Assembly (NCBI RefSeq): GCF_009863025.1
Contig: NZ_WWIR01000624.1
Coordinates: 1 to 35,281 of the forward strand
Length of the DNA: 35,281 nucleotides
Direction: 5' to 3'
From: Streptomyces sp. SID4985
GTDB lineage: Bacteria > Actinomycetota > Actinomycetes > Streptomycetales > Streptomycetaceae
The notes beneath the pieces are model-generated. The model searched no databases. It saw nothing but the letters and a program-made list of their open reading frames with translations, and had not been told where the DNA came from. This document shows, one piece after another, positions 25,649 through 33,695 of the stretch; the first letter of the stretch is position 1, and each line of letters opens with the position of its first letter. Made by a program: the position numbers and the translations under genes.

Positions 25649-26231
25649 GGGACCCCCCGTTGGGCTTCTCGGCCCGCTCGCCGTCCGTGGCGCCGTCGGC
25701 CGTGTGCTCCACGGGGGTGTCGTACGCGGGCTGCGGCTGGGCCGGGACGGTGGGGGCGCCCGGTGCGGCCGGGTAGCCGTCGCCGGTGGCGGGACCCGGC
25801 TGTCCGGCACCCGTGGCCGCCGCCTTGGCCGGCTTTCCGGCCGGTGCCCAGGAGAGGGCGAGGGCGCCGCCGACCAGCGCGAGCAGGAAGCCCACGATGA
25901 AGCCGCCGATGTTGGAGACCACCAGGGACACCAGGGCCAGGATGATCGCCGCGACTCCGGCGAAGATCCGGGTGGCCGACTGGAACCACATGGTCAGGCC
26001 CAGCGTGATCAAGAGGGCCCCGATGATCAGCGATCCGGCACCCGCGGTGGTCGACATCGCGATCGACATGGTGCCGAGCTTGAGCGTGGCGTAGGGGAAG
26101 TAGGCGATCGGCACCCCGCCGAGCAGGGTGAGCAGGCCCGCCCAGAACGGCCGGGTGCCCCGCCAGTCATGGAATCGCAGACGCAGCCGGGCGAAGTTCC
26201 CGGCGCTCTGGACCGGAGTCTCGGCACTCAT
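25638..26231 (-). CDS. DUF6114 family integral membrane protein
   Basis: 197 residues from ATG 26231 with GGGAG ten bases upstream. After a cytoplasmic start (RLRFHDWRGTRPFWAG) come four hydrophobic helices between about 30 and 130, including SLIIGALLITLGLTMWF and NIGGFIVGFLLALVGGALAL. The C-terminal 65 residues are Pro/Ala/Gly-rich and hydrophilic. DUF6114 genes occur beside DUF6230 genes in Streptomyces, as here. The role is unknown; it may hold or export the neighbouring secreted proteins. Confidence 0.78.
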   Translation of the reverse strand: MSAETPVQSAGNFARLRLRFHDWRGTRPFWAGLLTLLGGVPIAYFPYATLKLGTMSIAMSTTAGAGSLIIGALLITLGLTMWFQSATRIFAGVAAIILALVSLVVSNIGGFIVGFLLALVGGALALSWAPAGKPAKAAATGAGQPGPATGDGYPAAPGAPTVPAQPQPAYDTPVEHTADGATDGERAEKPNGGSRVG

Positions 26232-26384
26232 GGAAAACAGCTCCCTGGGTCCAGTGGACGTACGTACCGGCTCGGCCGTCGCGCCGAGAAGCCGGAGAAT
26301 GGTGAGTCGATGGGGGCCCGACGCGGGGTCGGGCCGGGTGCCCGGGGCGGGAAAGCAACGGCTCCCCCGCCCCTGACGCGGACT

Positions 26385-26409
26385 CCCGGGACGGCTCGGC
26401 CGTCCCGGG
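26385..26409 (-). terminator. Intercistronic hairpin between DUF6230 and DUF6114
   Basis: A perfect 10-bp stem (CCCGGGACGG / CCGTCCCGGG) with a 5-nt loop starts 20 bp after the DUF6230 stop; no T-run follows. It could partly end transcription or protect the upstream mRNA and so set the ratio of the proteins. Confidence 0.5.
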
Positions 26410-26429
26410 TCACCCGGTGACCGGAGCCG

Positions 26430-27074
26430 TCAGTAGCACTCCAGGCCCTTGTCGAAGCCGAGCTTCATCGACAGACCGCTCAGCTTGAACGTGCCGGCCG
26501 TGGTCGCCCACGCCGTCTGCTTCACGCCGTAGAGGTCGGCCGACTCGGCCTGCTGGGCGAAGCCGCCCGGCAGCGTGCTCGCCGTGTCCTTGACCGCGGG
26601 GCCGCGCGACTTGTCCTTCAGCGCGACGCCGATGTCGATGTTCTTGAACTCCGCGTCGGCGTCGAGCTGGGCGACGTCGATGTAGAGGTTGGTGGCCTCG
26701 ACCTGCTTCTTCTCGCTCGGACCGGCGTCGAGACGGAGGTAGACCGTCTTGCCTATGAGCGGAACGTCGGTGGCGACCGACTGACACATCTTGGTGATGG
26801 TCGCGCTGTCGAACGACGAGATAGCGACGGGGTGAACCGTCTTCTTGTCGCCGTCGGTCGTCGCGTAACCGGTGTCGATGCCGCCGTACTGGGCGAAGCC
26901 CTCACCGTGCAGGTGCTCCGCCGAGACCTTGAACGACTGGCCGGAAACGCTGAAGGACGCCGCGAGGGCACCCTGCGCCAGACCGACACCCACACATGCT
27001 GCTGCGGCGACGCTGGGCACCATGACCACAGCGAACCGCTTCCATCTGGTCCCGCCACGCACCTGGGACTCCAT
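26430..27074 (-). CDS. DUF6230 family exported protein
   Basis: 214 residues from ATG 27074, with an ideal AAGGAGG six bases upstream, so it should be strongly translated. RWKRF followed by a hydrophobic stretch (14-36) and an ALAAS end forms a signal peptide or anchor. The rest is a beta-rich extracytoplasmic domain with alternating short strands, including ATITKMCQSV, VYLRLDAG and LYIDVAQLDADAEF (130-143). Cys97 and Cys213 could form a disulfide. Function unknown. It heads a minus-strand group with DUF6114 and the long secreted protein, and the 600-bp region upstream carries several dyads likely to regulate it. Confidence 0.8.
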   Translation of the reverse strand: MESQVRGGTRWKRFAVVMVPSVAAAACVGVGLAQGALAASFSVSGQSFKVSAEHLHGEGFAQYGGIDTGYATTDGDKKTVHPVAISSFDSATITKMCQSVATDVPLIGKTVYLRLDAGPSEKKQVEATNLYIDVAQLDADAEFKNIDIGVALKDKSRGPAVKDTASTLPGGFAQQAESADLYGVKQTAWATTAGTFKLSGLSMKLGFDKGLECY

Positions 27075-27280
27075 ATTTCCTCCTTCTCGGACGTACATCT
27101 CCTGGTCCGGACCGCCCCAGGGGGGTTGCGACCGGACAGGGATGGGAGAAGTGCTACGTCCTCGGGAAGGAGAGCGCCCGCGCCCGACGGCGCGAGACGC
27201 GCCCGGACAACCGGCGTTCACCCCCGAGCGACAACCACTGGTCGCGCCTGACACACATCACGCACAACCTTCTGGACAGG

Positions 27281-27340
27281 CTTCGCCGCAGTGGCGAAGA
27301 CCCCCCTGTCCCAGAACCGGCGCCACTGCCGCCGGTTCTG
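27281..27340. repeat. Two adjacent hairpins in the DUF6230 upstream region
   Basis: The first is CTTCGCC/GGCGAAG (27281-27299, 5-nt loop). The second is CAGAACCGGC/GCCGGTTCTG (27312-27340, 9-nt loop). The second loop repeats the GCCACTGCC theme complementary to the GCAGTGGC of the first loop, so they could also pair with each other. They lie about 210-265 bp upstream of DUF6230 and may be part of its long leader. Confidence 0.5.
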
Positions 27341-27445
27341 CCCGGTGGGGACACATTCGCCGTGACCCGGCCGGGTGCCGGGGTAACGGAAATGGACCGA
27401 GCGTGGCCGATCGTGGTGCATTCTCGCCGCCCGCACAAGGGGCTT

Positions 27446-27619
27446 CGTTACTGCCTAGTAACGGCGCGATAACCGAAAGACGACTCAGTGGTCTCAAAGG
27501 GCGACGCACGGTGCCAACACTGGGCAGAACAAAGTCGTTGATCCCGGGGCGAAGCCGGACAGACCAACGACCTTGATTTACTCGGAGTAACAGCTGAACC
27601 GATTACCAAGATTTGGTAA
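27446..27619. promoter_or_regulatory. Three operator-like dyads in the DUF6230 promoter region
   Basis: CGTTACT-GCCT-AGTAACG (27446-27463) and TTACT-CGG-AGTAA (27578-27590) share the half-site TTACT/AGTAA. TTACCAA-GAT-TTGGTAA (27603-27619) is a perfect 7-bp dyad of similar shape. They may bind one regulator; the 27603-27619 dyad could alternatively be part of a terminator for the cnoX-like gene. Confidence 0.5.
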
Positions 27620-27683
27620 AGCGCGGCGGCTCCCACGCCACATCGGCCATTCCTTCACCGCCGCGCCACAAGCAGACGGACCG

Positions 27684-28652
27684 TCAGAACAGCGCCCGTG
27701 CAAGCGCCCGACGGGCCGCCACCACTCTCGGGTCCTCCGCACCCACGACCTCGAACAGCTCCAGCAGCCTGCGCCGCGCCGCGTCCCGGTCGTCACCGGC
27801 CGTGCGGGCGACGGTCTCGATGAGACGCCCGAGGGCGTCCTCCACGTGACCACCCACCAGATCCAGGTCGGCGGCCGCGATCTGCGCGTCGACGTCGCCC
27901 TGCTTCTCGGCGGCGTCCTTGCGCACCTTCTGCGGATCCATACCCTGCACGCGCTGGAGCAACTCGGCCTGACCCAGGCCGAGTTTCGCCTCTGTGTTCG
28001 CCGGGTCGTCGGCGAGTACGTTCTTGTACGCCTGGACGGCACCGCCCAGATCGCCCTCGTCCAGCGCCCGCACGGCCGCCTCCAGGAGCGCGTCGTACGG
28101 CCCCTCCGGCTCCTCGGCCGGGGCGGCGCCCGGCTGCGCGTCCGGGTCCACGGTCAGGCCGGTCAGCCCGAAGCGCTGCTCGGCGACCTGGATCAACTGG
28201 TCCAGCGTCTCGCGGATCTGCCGCTCGTCGGCCGCGCCCTGGAAGAGGGGCAGCGCCTGGCCCGCGACCACGGCGAAGACCGCCGGGATCCCCTGGACGC
28301 CGAACTGCTGCATCAGCATCTGGTTGGCGTCCACGTCGATCTTGGCCAGCAGGAAGCGGCCGTCGTATTCGACGGCCAGCCGCTCCAGGACCGGGCTCAG
28401 CTGCTTGCAGGGCTGACACCACTCGGCCCAGAAGTCGATGACGACCGGGACTTCGGCGGAGCGCTGGAGGACTTCGGTCTCGAAGTCCGCCTCGTTGACG
28501 TCGACGACGAGATCGGCCGGGGAGATCGCCCCCGCGCCGCCGCGCCGGGCGGAGTCGGCGCGCGCCTGCTCCGCCTTGGCCTTGGCCTCCTGGGCCGCCT
28601 TCACCGCGGCGAGGTCGACGACGCCGCTCATGGACATGTTCCGTGGCTGCAT
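27684..28652 (-). CDS. Thioredoxin-TPR co-chaperone (CnoX/YbbN-like)
   Basis: 322 residues from ATG 28652 with GGAGG nine bases upstream. Residues 1-45 are a charged, Ala/Lys-rich helix found in actinobacterial members. The thioredoxin domain (about 50-160) has the active site WCQPC (78-82) and the cis-proline in GIPAV (Pro123). A TPR region follows (about 195-320), with LLEAAVRALDEGDLGGAVQAY and ETVARTAGDDRDAARRRLLE. CnoX in other bacteria protects proteins from oxidative aggregation and hands them to DnaK or GroEL. It is single, divergent from a TetR gene across a dyad. Confidence 0.87.
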   Translation of the reverse strand: MQPRNMSMSGVVDLAAVKAAQEAKAKAEQARADSARRGGAGAISPADLVVDVNEADFETEVLQRSAEVPVVIDFWAEWCQPCKQLSPVLERLAVEYDGRFLLAKIDVDANQMLMQQFGVQGIPAVFAVVAGQALPLFQGAADERQIRETLDQLIQVAEQRFGLTGLTVDPDAQPGAAPAEEPEGPYDALLEAAVRALDEGDLGGAVQAYKNVLADDPANTEAKLGLGQAELLQRVQGMDPQKVRKDAAEKQGDVDAQIAAADLDLVGGHVEDALGRLIETVARTAGDDRDAARRRLLELFEVVGAEDPRVVAARRALARALF

Positions 28653-28761
28653 GGGTCTATCCTCCCCCGTTCCCGCGCATGAAGGAAAAAAGCGATGTCG
28701 GCCGGCGCCGAGGTCCCCACCCCGCGCCGGTGGCCGTCGCCCGCGTACGTCCATCGCGAGC

Positions 28762-28784
28762 TTTCGCTACGGGTCGTAGCGTAA
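28762..28784. promoter_or_regulatory. Operator-like dyad between cnoX-like gene and TetR
   Basis: The core CGCTAC-GGGTC-GTAGCG (28765-28781) is flanked by TT and AA one base further out on each side. It lies about 110 bp before the cnoX start and 70 bp before the TetR start, suitable for control of both by the TetR protein. Confidence 0.5.
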
Positions 28785-28853
28785 TGGCAGAAGGGGCTGC
28801 GGCGACAGCCTTTTCCGGTGATCTCCCTCACGACCGCCCGGAGGTGGCCGGTT

Positions 28854-29486
28854 ATGGTCGGGGACATGCAGAGCCGCACCCCAGCAGCCCGTACGGGCCG
28901 ACCGCGCAGCGCCGCCGCGGACGCCGCGATCCTGGCCGCCACCCGGGAGGCCTTGGTGGAACTGGGCTGGTCCCGGCTCACCCTGGGAGACGTGGCGACG
29001 CGCGCCGGGGTTGCGAAGACGACGCTGTACCGCCGCTGGTCCGGCAAGAGCGAGCTGGTGGTCGACGCGATCGCCGAGCTGTTCAACGAGCTGGAGGTGC
29101 CCGACCGGGGCAGCCTCGCCGACGACATCGAGGGCGTGGTCCTCCAGTTCGCGGCCATCCTCGGCCGCCCGGAGGCGCGGAGCGGCCTGATCGCGGTGGT
29201 CGCGGAGGCGGGCCGGGATGACGCCCTGCGCGAGCGCATCCGCCACTCCATCGTCGAGCGCCAGAAACACCTGGTCGTGACGGGCCGCGAGCGGGCGCAG
29301 GAGCGCGGCGAGATCCCGCCGGAGTCAGACCCGGAGGCGGCCTGCCGCGCCGTCGACCTCATCTTCGACATCGTGGCGGGCACGGTCGTGCACCGGATGC
29401 TGGTGAGCGCGGAACCGGCGGACACCGAGTGGGTACGGCGTTTCATCGCGGTACTGCTCGGGGGTCTCACGGCCGCCGAGGGCTGA
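28854..29486 (+). CDS. TetR-family transcriptional regulator
   Basis: 210 residues. ATG 28854 is preferred because GGAGG stands nine bases upstream; ATG 28866 is the next choice. The N-terminal region reads TGRPRS, then a helix AAILAATREALVELGWSRLT and the helix-turn-helix LGDVATRAGVAKTTLYRRW. The C-terminal helices (ARSGLIAVVAEAGRDDALRER and on) match the TetR group with a TetR_C_16-like ligand domain. The target may be the divergent cnoX-like gene or itself; no transporter is adjacent. Confidence 0.88.
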   Translation: MVGDMQSRTPAARTGRPRSAAADAAILAATREALVELGWSRLTLGDVATRAGVAKTTLYRRWSGKSELVVDAIAELFNELEVPDRGSLADDIEGVVLQFAAILGRPEARSGLIAVVAEAGRDDALRERIRHSIVERQKHLVVTGRERAQERGEIPPESDPEAACRAVDLIFDIVAGTVVHRMLVSAEPADTEWVRRFIAVLLGGLTAAEG

Positions 29487-29679
29487 ACTCCCCTGCCCTC
29501 ACGAGGCGTTGGCGGTGTGAAGGTCTTGCGGGCGTGACATGTTCAGGTCACCATGGGCGGCGAGGTCTACTCGCATAGAACCTCACCCGGACTCCCGTCC
29601 GGCAGTCGTCCCGGCACCACCCCCCTGACAGTGCGTCACTCCCCCACCTGGCCACTCGCATCCGGAGGGATCGATCCCC

Positions 29680-30864
29680 GTGAGACCCCGTCAGTCCCGT
29701 CGCCGCGCCGCCCAGACCGTCACCGCGGCCACCCTGCTCGCCCTCGCCGCCGCCCAGGCCCTCATCACCGCCCCCTCGGCCACGGCAGCGCCCGCCACCC
29801 CCACCACCGCCCACTCCGCCACCGCCCAGAAGGTCGCCGGGGCCCAGGACCGCGCCGCCCGGGCCATCGCCCGCTCGCTCGGCGACCAGTCCTGGCGCAC
29901 CCGCCTGAGCACGGCCGTCCTCACGTCCCCGGACGTCGCCGTGACCCCGCTCGCCGCCCAGGCCGACCCCGCCCTCGGGTCCGACCTCGCCGCCGCCGAC
30001 CACGCCATCGCCGATGCCAAGGGCCTGAACGGCAAGGTCGGCTCCCTGCTCCAGCTCCGGCTCGGCGCGAGCTCCATGCGCGCCGCCCTGGCCGACGGCA
30101 CCACCCCCTGGGTCGCCGCGGCCGTCTCCGACGACGACGCCACGGCGGTCACCGCCTACGACAGCCAGGGCAACGCCCACACCCTGGACGCCCGCACGGC
30201 CCCCGCCCACCCGGTGTACGTCGTCGACATCGACGGCTCCAAGGCGCTCGCGGCCGGACTCGACGTACTCCGTGACGAGTTGGCGAAGAGCGGGGTGCGC
30301 TCCGACGCGCCCGGTGCCGTGAACACCGCCGCGACCACCACGACCTCGGGCCGGTCCGCCGCCGCGGCCGCGGGCGGCTTCTGGACCACGAAGATCGACG
30401 CCGTCGAGCTGTCCGACGACGAGGAGCCCTGGGTCAAGGGCGCCGCCGAGATCTACACCCTGGTCTCCGGCTTCGGCCAGGACGGCAAGGTCCGCGTCGA
30501 CCCGGTCGACATGCCCTACCTCGACTACGACGGCACGGTCTACCGGCCCAACCAGATCCTCGTGAACTGGTCGAACTACAAGTACAACCTCGCCGACGCC
30601 GTGATGATGGAGGACGACGGCGACACCAACTACCACGACCTCGCCGTCGCCATCGCGGGCGCGCTGCTCACCATCACCGACCAGGGCGCCTACATCCCCC
30701 TGGTGGACGCGATCCTGAACGCCATCCCCACCTCCTGGTGGACCGACGACCCCGACTACGTCGACTCCTGGTACACCCTGGCGCAGAACTACAACGGCAC
30801 CTACTACGGCGCCAGGGGCAACGGCTGGATGACCGTGGAGCCGTACTTCGTGCAGGAGTTCTGA
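29680..30864 (+). CDS. Secreted DUF3103 family protein
   Basis: 394 residues from GTG 29680 with GGAGG about 12 bases upstream. A signal peptide is clear: SRRRAAQ, a hydrophobic core (about 14-30) and a probable ATA-A cleavage site near 36. The mature protein begins with an Ala-rich helical part (about 45-100). A beta-containing domain then has the VYVVDIDGSKAL segment. An acidic C-terminal half has YNLADAVMMEDDGDTNYHD and WTDDPDYVDSWYTL, resembling DUF3103. It may bind metal through its many Asp residues, but the role is not known. It ends at a strong hairpin facing icmA. Confidence 0.75.
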   Translation: MRPRQSRRRAAQTVTAATLLALAAAQALITAPSATAAPATPTTAHSATAQKVAGAQDRAARAIARSLGDQSWRTRLSTAVLTSPDVAVTPLAAQADPALGSDLAAADHAIADAKGLNGKVGSLLQLRLGASSMRAALADGTTPWVAAAVSDDDATAVTAYDSQGNAHTLDARTAPAHPVYVVDIDGSKALAAGLDVLRDELAKSGVRSDAPGAVNTAATTTTSGRSAAAAAGGFWTTKIDAVELSDDEEPWVKGAAEIYTLVSGFGQDGKVRVDPVDMPYLDYDGTVYRPNQILVNWSNYKYNLADAVMMEDDGDTNYHDLAVAIAGALLTITDQGAYIPLVDAILNAIPTSWWTDDPDYVDSWYTLAQNYNGTYYGARGNGWMTVEPYFVQEF

Positions 30865-30913
30865 GAAAGCACGGAAGCACGGAAGCACCGGCGGAGCATC
30901 GCGCGACAGCGCG

Positions 30914-30951
30914 GGGGCCCGTCGGGACGGACAGCCGTCCCGGCGGGCCCC
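30914..30951. terminator. Bidirectional hairpin between DUF3103 gene and icmA
   Basis: A 17-bp stem with a single G-U pair (30914-30930 with 30935-30951) and the loop ACAG lies between convergent stops. An 8-bp unit AAGCACGG is repeated just before it (30867-30890). Confidence 0.8.
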
Positions 30952-30970
30952 GTCGCACTCCGGGGGGGGA

Positions 30971-32671
30971 TCAGAACCCGGCGGGCTCCGTGTAGATCCC
31001 CCACTCGTCCCGCAGCACCCCGCAGATCTCGCCCAGGGTCGCTTCCGCGCGGACCGCGTCCAGCATCGGGGCGATCATGTTGGAGCCGTCGCGCGCGGCG
31101 GCCAGCATGGCGTCCAGGGAGGTCTTCACACGGGCCTCGTCGCGCCCGGACTTCCGCTCGGCCAGCATCCTGACCTGCTCGCGCTCCACCTCGTGGCTGA
31201 CCCGCAGGATCTCCAGGTCCCCGGTGACCGAACCGGTGTGGGCGTTGACGCCGACGACCCGCTTCTCTCCCTTCTCCAGCGCCCGCTGGTAGCGGAAGGC
31301 GGACTCGGCTATCTCGCCGGTGAACCAGCCGTCCTCGATCCCGCGCAGGATGCCCGAGGTGATCGGGCCGATGGGGTGCTGCCCGTCCGGGTGGGCCCGC
31401 AGGCCCCGCTCCTTGATCTGCTCGAAGATCTTCTCCGCGTCCGCCTCGATCCGGTCGGTGAGCTGCTCGACGAACCACGAACCGCCCAGCGGGTCGGCCA
31501 CGTTGGCGACGCCGGTCTCCTCCATCAGCACCTGCTGGGTGCGCAGCGCGATCTCGGCGGCCTGCTCGCTCGGCAGCGCGAGGGTCTCGTCCAGGGCGTT
31601 GGTGTGCAGCGAGTTGGTGCCGCCGAGCACCGCCGCCAGCGCCTCCACGGCCGTGCGCACCACGTTGTTGTACGGCTGCTGCGCGGTCAGCGAGACCCCG
31701 GCGGTCTGGGTGTGGAAGCGCAGCCACTGCGCCTTGTCGGTCTTCGCGCCGTACACGTCCCGCATCCAGCGGGCCCAGATGCGGCGCGCGGCGCGGAACT
31801 TGGCGATCTCCTCGAAGAAGTCCAGGTGCGCGTCGAAGAAGAAGCTGAGGCCGGGCGCGAACACGTCCACGTCGAGGCCGCGCGAGAGGCCCAGCTCCAC
31901 GTAGCCGAAGCCGTCCGCGAGGGTGTACGCCAGCTCCTGCGCGGCCGTCGCCCCGGCCTCGCGGATGTGGTAGCCGGAGACCGACAGCGGCTTGTACGCC
32001 GGGATGCCCGCCGCGCAGTGCTCCATCAGGTCGCCGATCAGGCGCAGATGCGGCTCGGGCTGGAAGAGCCACTCCTTCTGCGCGATGTACTCCTTGAATA
32101 TGTCGGTCTGGAGCGTGCCGTTGAGGATCGCGGGGTCCACGCCCTGCCGCTCGGCGGCGACCAGGTACATGCAGAAGACGGGCACGGCGGGGCCGCTGAT
32201 CGTCATCGACGTGGTGACGTCGCCGAGCGGGATGTCCTGGAACAGGACCTCCATGTCGGCGGCCGAGTCGATGGCCACACCGCAGTGGCCGACCTCGCCG
32301 AGCGAGCGCGGGTCGTCGGAGTCGCGGCCCATCAGCGTCGGCATGTCGAAGGCGACGGAGAGGCCGCCGCCGCCCGCGGCCAGGATCATCTTGTACCGCG
32401 CGTTGGTCTGCTCCGCGTTGCCGAAGCCGGCGAACTGGCGGATCGTCCAGGTGCGGCCCCGGTAACCGGTCGGATGGAGCCCGCGCGTGAAGGGGTACTC
32501 ACCGGGCCAGCCGATCCGCTCGAAGCCGTCGTACGTGTCCCCGGGGCGGGGGCCGTACACCGGCTCGACCGGATCGCCGGAGAGCGTGGTGAAGTCTGCG
32601 TCGCGCTTGCGCGCGGCGTCGTACCGGGCCTGCCAGCGGCGGCGGCCTTCGTCGATCGCGTGAGCGTCCAT
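30971..32671 (-). CDS. icmA: Isobutyryl-CoA mutase large subunit
   Basis: 566 residues, the length known for Streptomyces IcmA. It interconverts isobutyryl-CoA and n-butyryl-CoA with coenzyme B12. The TIM-barrel substrate domain is complete, with the [18 protein letters not shown] region. Two residues separate this family from methylmalonyl-CoA mutase: Phe80 (Tyr in the latter) and Gln198 (Arg in the latter), and both are exactly in place here. The B12-binding domain is absent, as expected, since IcmB is a separate small subunit; no icmB is in the window. The ATG has GAGGG very close upstream. A large palindrome lies across the promoter. Confidence 0.93.
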   Translation of the reverse strand: MDAHAIDEGRRRWQARYDAARKRDADFTTLSGDPVEPVYGPRPGDTYDGFERIGWPGEYPFTRGLHPTGYRGRTWTIRQFAGFGNAEQTNARYKMILAAGGGGLSVAFDMPTLMGRDSDDPRSLGEVGHCGVAIDSAADMEVLFQDIPLGDVTTSMTISGPAVPVFCMYLVAAERQGVDPAILNGTLQTDIFKEYIAQKEWLFQPEPHLRLIGDLMEHCAAGIPAYKPLSVSGYHIREAGATAAQELAYTLADGFGYVELGLSRGLDVDVFAPGLSFFFDAHLDFFEEIAKFRAARRIWARWMRDVYGAKTDKAQWLRFHTQTAGVSLTAQQPYNNVVRTAVEALAAVLGGTNSLHTNALDETLALPSEQAAEIALRTQQVLMEETGVANVADPLGGSWFVEQLTDRIEADAEKIFEQIKERGLRAHPDGQHPIGPITSGILRGIEDGWFTGEIAESAFRYQRALEKGEKRVVGVNAHTGSVTGDLEILRVSHEVEREQVRMLAERKSGRDEARVKTSLDAMLAAARDGSNMIAPMLDAVRAEATLGEICGVLRDEWGIYTEPAGF

Positions 32672-32679
32672 ACCCTCGA

Positions 32680-32703
32680 ATTTACTTGGACGTCCTAGTA
32701 AAT
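32680..32703. promoter_or_regulatory. 24-bp near-perfect palindrome upstream of icmA
   Basis: ATTTACT and AGTAAAT arms enclose a GGACGTCC core, with one mismatched pair in 12. It lies 9 bp upstream of the icmA start codon, so a bound protein would block transcription or initiation. Its TTACT/AGTAA half-sites recur in the DUF6230 promoter region. Confidence 0.65.
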
Positions 32704-32714
32704 GTCGATGGGGG

Positions 32715-32741
32715 ACCGCCGTACGACACTCGTACGGCGGT
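32715..32741 (-). terminator. Hairpin terminator after the DUF3817 gene
   Basis: A perfect 12-bp stem (ACCGCCGTACGA / TCGTACGGCGGT) with a 3-nt loop starts 6 bp after the stop and separates this gene from icmA. Confidence 0.75.
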
Positions 32742-32746
32742 ACGAA

Positions 32747-33085
32747 TCAGACCTTGACCGGGGCGGGAGCGGCGCCCTGGACCTTGGACTCCAGCTCGCG
32801 GCTGATCTTCCGCTCGACGAAGAAGGCGGCCGTCGGGATGGTCCCGGCGATCAGCACCCACAGCTGCTTGCCGACCGGCCACTTCGCCTTGGAGCCCAGG
32901 TCGAAGGCGAAGACCAGGTAGACGACGTACAGCCAGCCGTGCGCGATGGCGACGACACGGGTGAAGTCCTGGGCGCCGTCCAGGTGGAACGCGTACTTCG
33001 CGATCATGCCCAGGCACAGGAGCACGAGGAGCACGCCGGTGACGTAGGCGAGGGCTCGGTAGCGGGTCAGCACGCTCTTTTTCAT
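32747..33085 (-). CDS. DUF3817 family membrane protein
   Basis: 112 residues from ATG 33085; a GTG at 33103 is possible and neither start has a good ribosome site. Three membrane helices are clear: YRALAYVTGVLLVLLCLGMI, then VVAIAHGWLYVVYLVFAF and LWVLIAGTIPTAAFFVE. The central AHGWLYVVY with its histidine is typical of DUF3817. The C-terminus ends with a short Pro/Val tail. Function unknown. It follows the MarR gene by 88 bp on the same strand and may share its transcript. Confidence 0.85.
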   Translation of the reverse strand: MKKSVLTRYRALAYVTGVLLVLLCLGMIAKYAFHLDGAQDFTRVVAIAHGWLYVVYLVFAFDLGSKAKWPVGKQLWVLIAGTIPTAAFFVERKISRELESKVQGAAPAPVKV

Positions 33086-33173
33086 GCCGTCGAGCGTAAC
33101 CACCCGTTCCGGGAGATCTTGCCCCGGGTCCGCCGGACCGTATCGGCCCAGGTCACTCCCCCGTACGCGCCGG

Positions 33174-33695
33174 TCAGTCCTCTTCGAAGTCGTGCGCCGA
33201 GACCCTCAGCGGCCGCAGCAGCGCGAAGATCTCCCCGCACTCCTCCGCGTCGTACGCGCCGAGCCCGAAGTCCATCGCCATCAGGTCGCGGGTGGCCGCG
33301 TCGACCACCTCGCGGCCCTTGTCGGTGATGACGGCGAGGGTGCCGCGGCCGTCGTTGGGGTTGGGACGCTTGGCCACCAGGCCCGACCTGACGAGCCGGT
33401 CCACCGTGTTCGTCACGGACGTGGGGTGCACCATGAGCCGTTCACCGATCTTGGACATCGGCAGCTCGCCCGCCTTGGAGAAGGTGAGCAGCACCAGTGC
33501 CTCGTACCGCGCGAAGGTCAGTCCGTACGGCTTGACCACCGCGTCGACCTCGCCGAGCAGGATCTGCTGGGCCCGCATGATCGAGGTGATCGCGGCCATG
33601 GAGGGCACGCTGCCCCAGCGCTGCTTCCAGAGTTCGTCGGCGCGGGCGATGGGGTCGAAGGGGAGTCCGAGAGGCTTGGGCACGTCATCAGACAC
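33174..33695 (-). CDS. MarR-family transcriptional regulator
   Basis: 173 residues. The winged helix-turn-helix has LTFARYEALVLLTFSKAGELPMSKIGERLMVHPTSV split across helices 2-4, then TNTVDRLVRSGLV and the wing RRxNPNDGR-like KRPNPNDGRGTLAVIT. The GTG start shares a base with the stop of the upstream exporter gene (TAGTG), so it is translated by coupling. Residues 1-30 form an N-terminal extension with a WGS segment common in Streptomyces members. It may regulate the exporter, icmA or an acyl-CoA pathway; the sequence does not decide this. Confidence 0.88.
   Translation of the reverse strand: MSDDVPKPLGLPFDPIARADELWKQRWGSVPSMAAITSIMRAQQILLGEVDAVVKPYGLTFARYEALVLLTFSKAGELPMSKIGERLMVHPTSVTNTVDRLVRSGLVAKRPNPNDGRGTLAVITDKGREVVDAATRDLMAMDFGLGAYDAEECGEIFALLRPLRVSAHDFEED

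Larger units (their letters stand above)
27075..27683. other. 609-bp non-coding region upstream of the DUF6230 group
   Basis: No supported gene. The half next to DUF6230 is ordinary GC-rich DNA with two hairpins at 27281-27340. The part from about 27440 to 27620 is clearly A/T-richer than its surroundings and carries three dyads. The cnoX-like gene ends at 27684 on the same strand, so the region holds both its terminator and the DUF6230 promoter. Confidence 0.7.

Noticed and set aside
28653..28760. SigR-type promoter for the cnoX-like gene
   Set aside because: A GGAAC is present on the minus strand but no GTT lies at the required 18-19 bp distance.
29530..29560. PHO box before the DUF3103 gene
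   Set aside because: Only one GTTCA-like unit is present and no 11-bp repeat follows.
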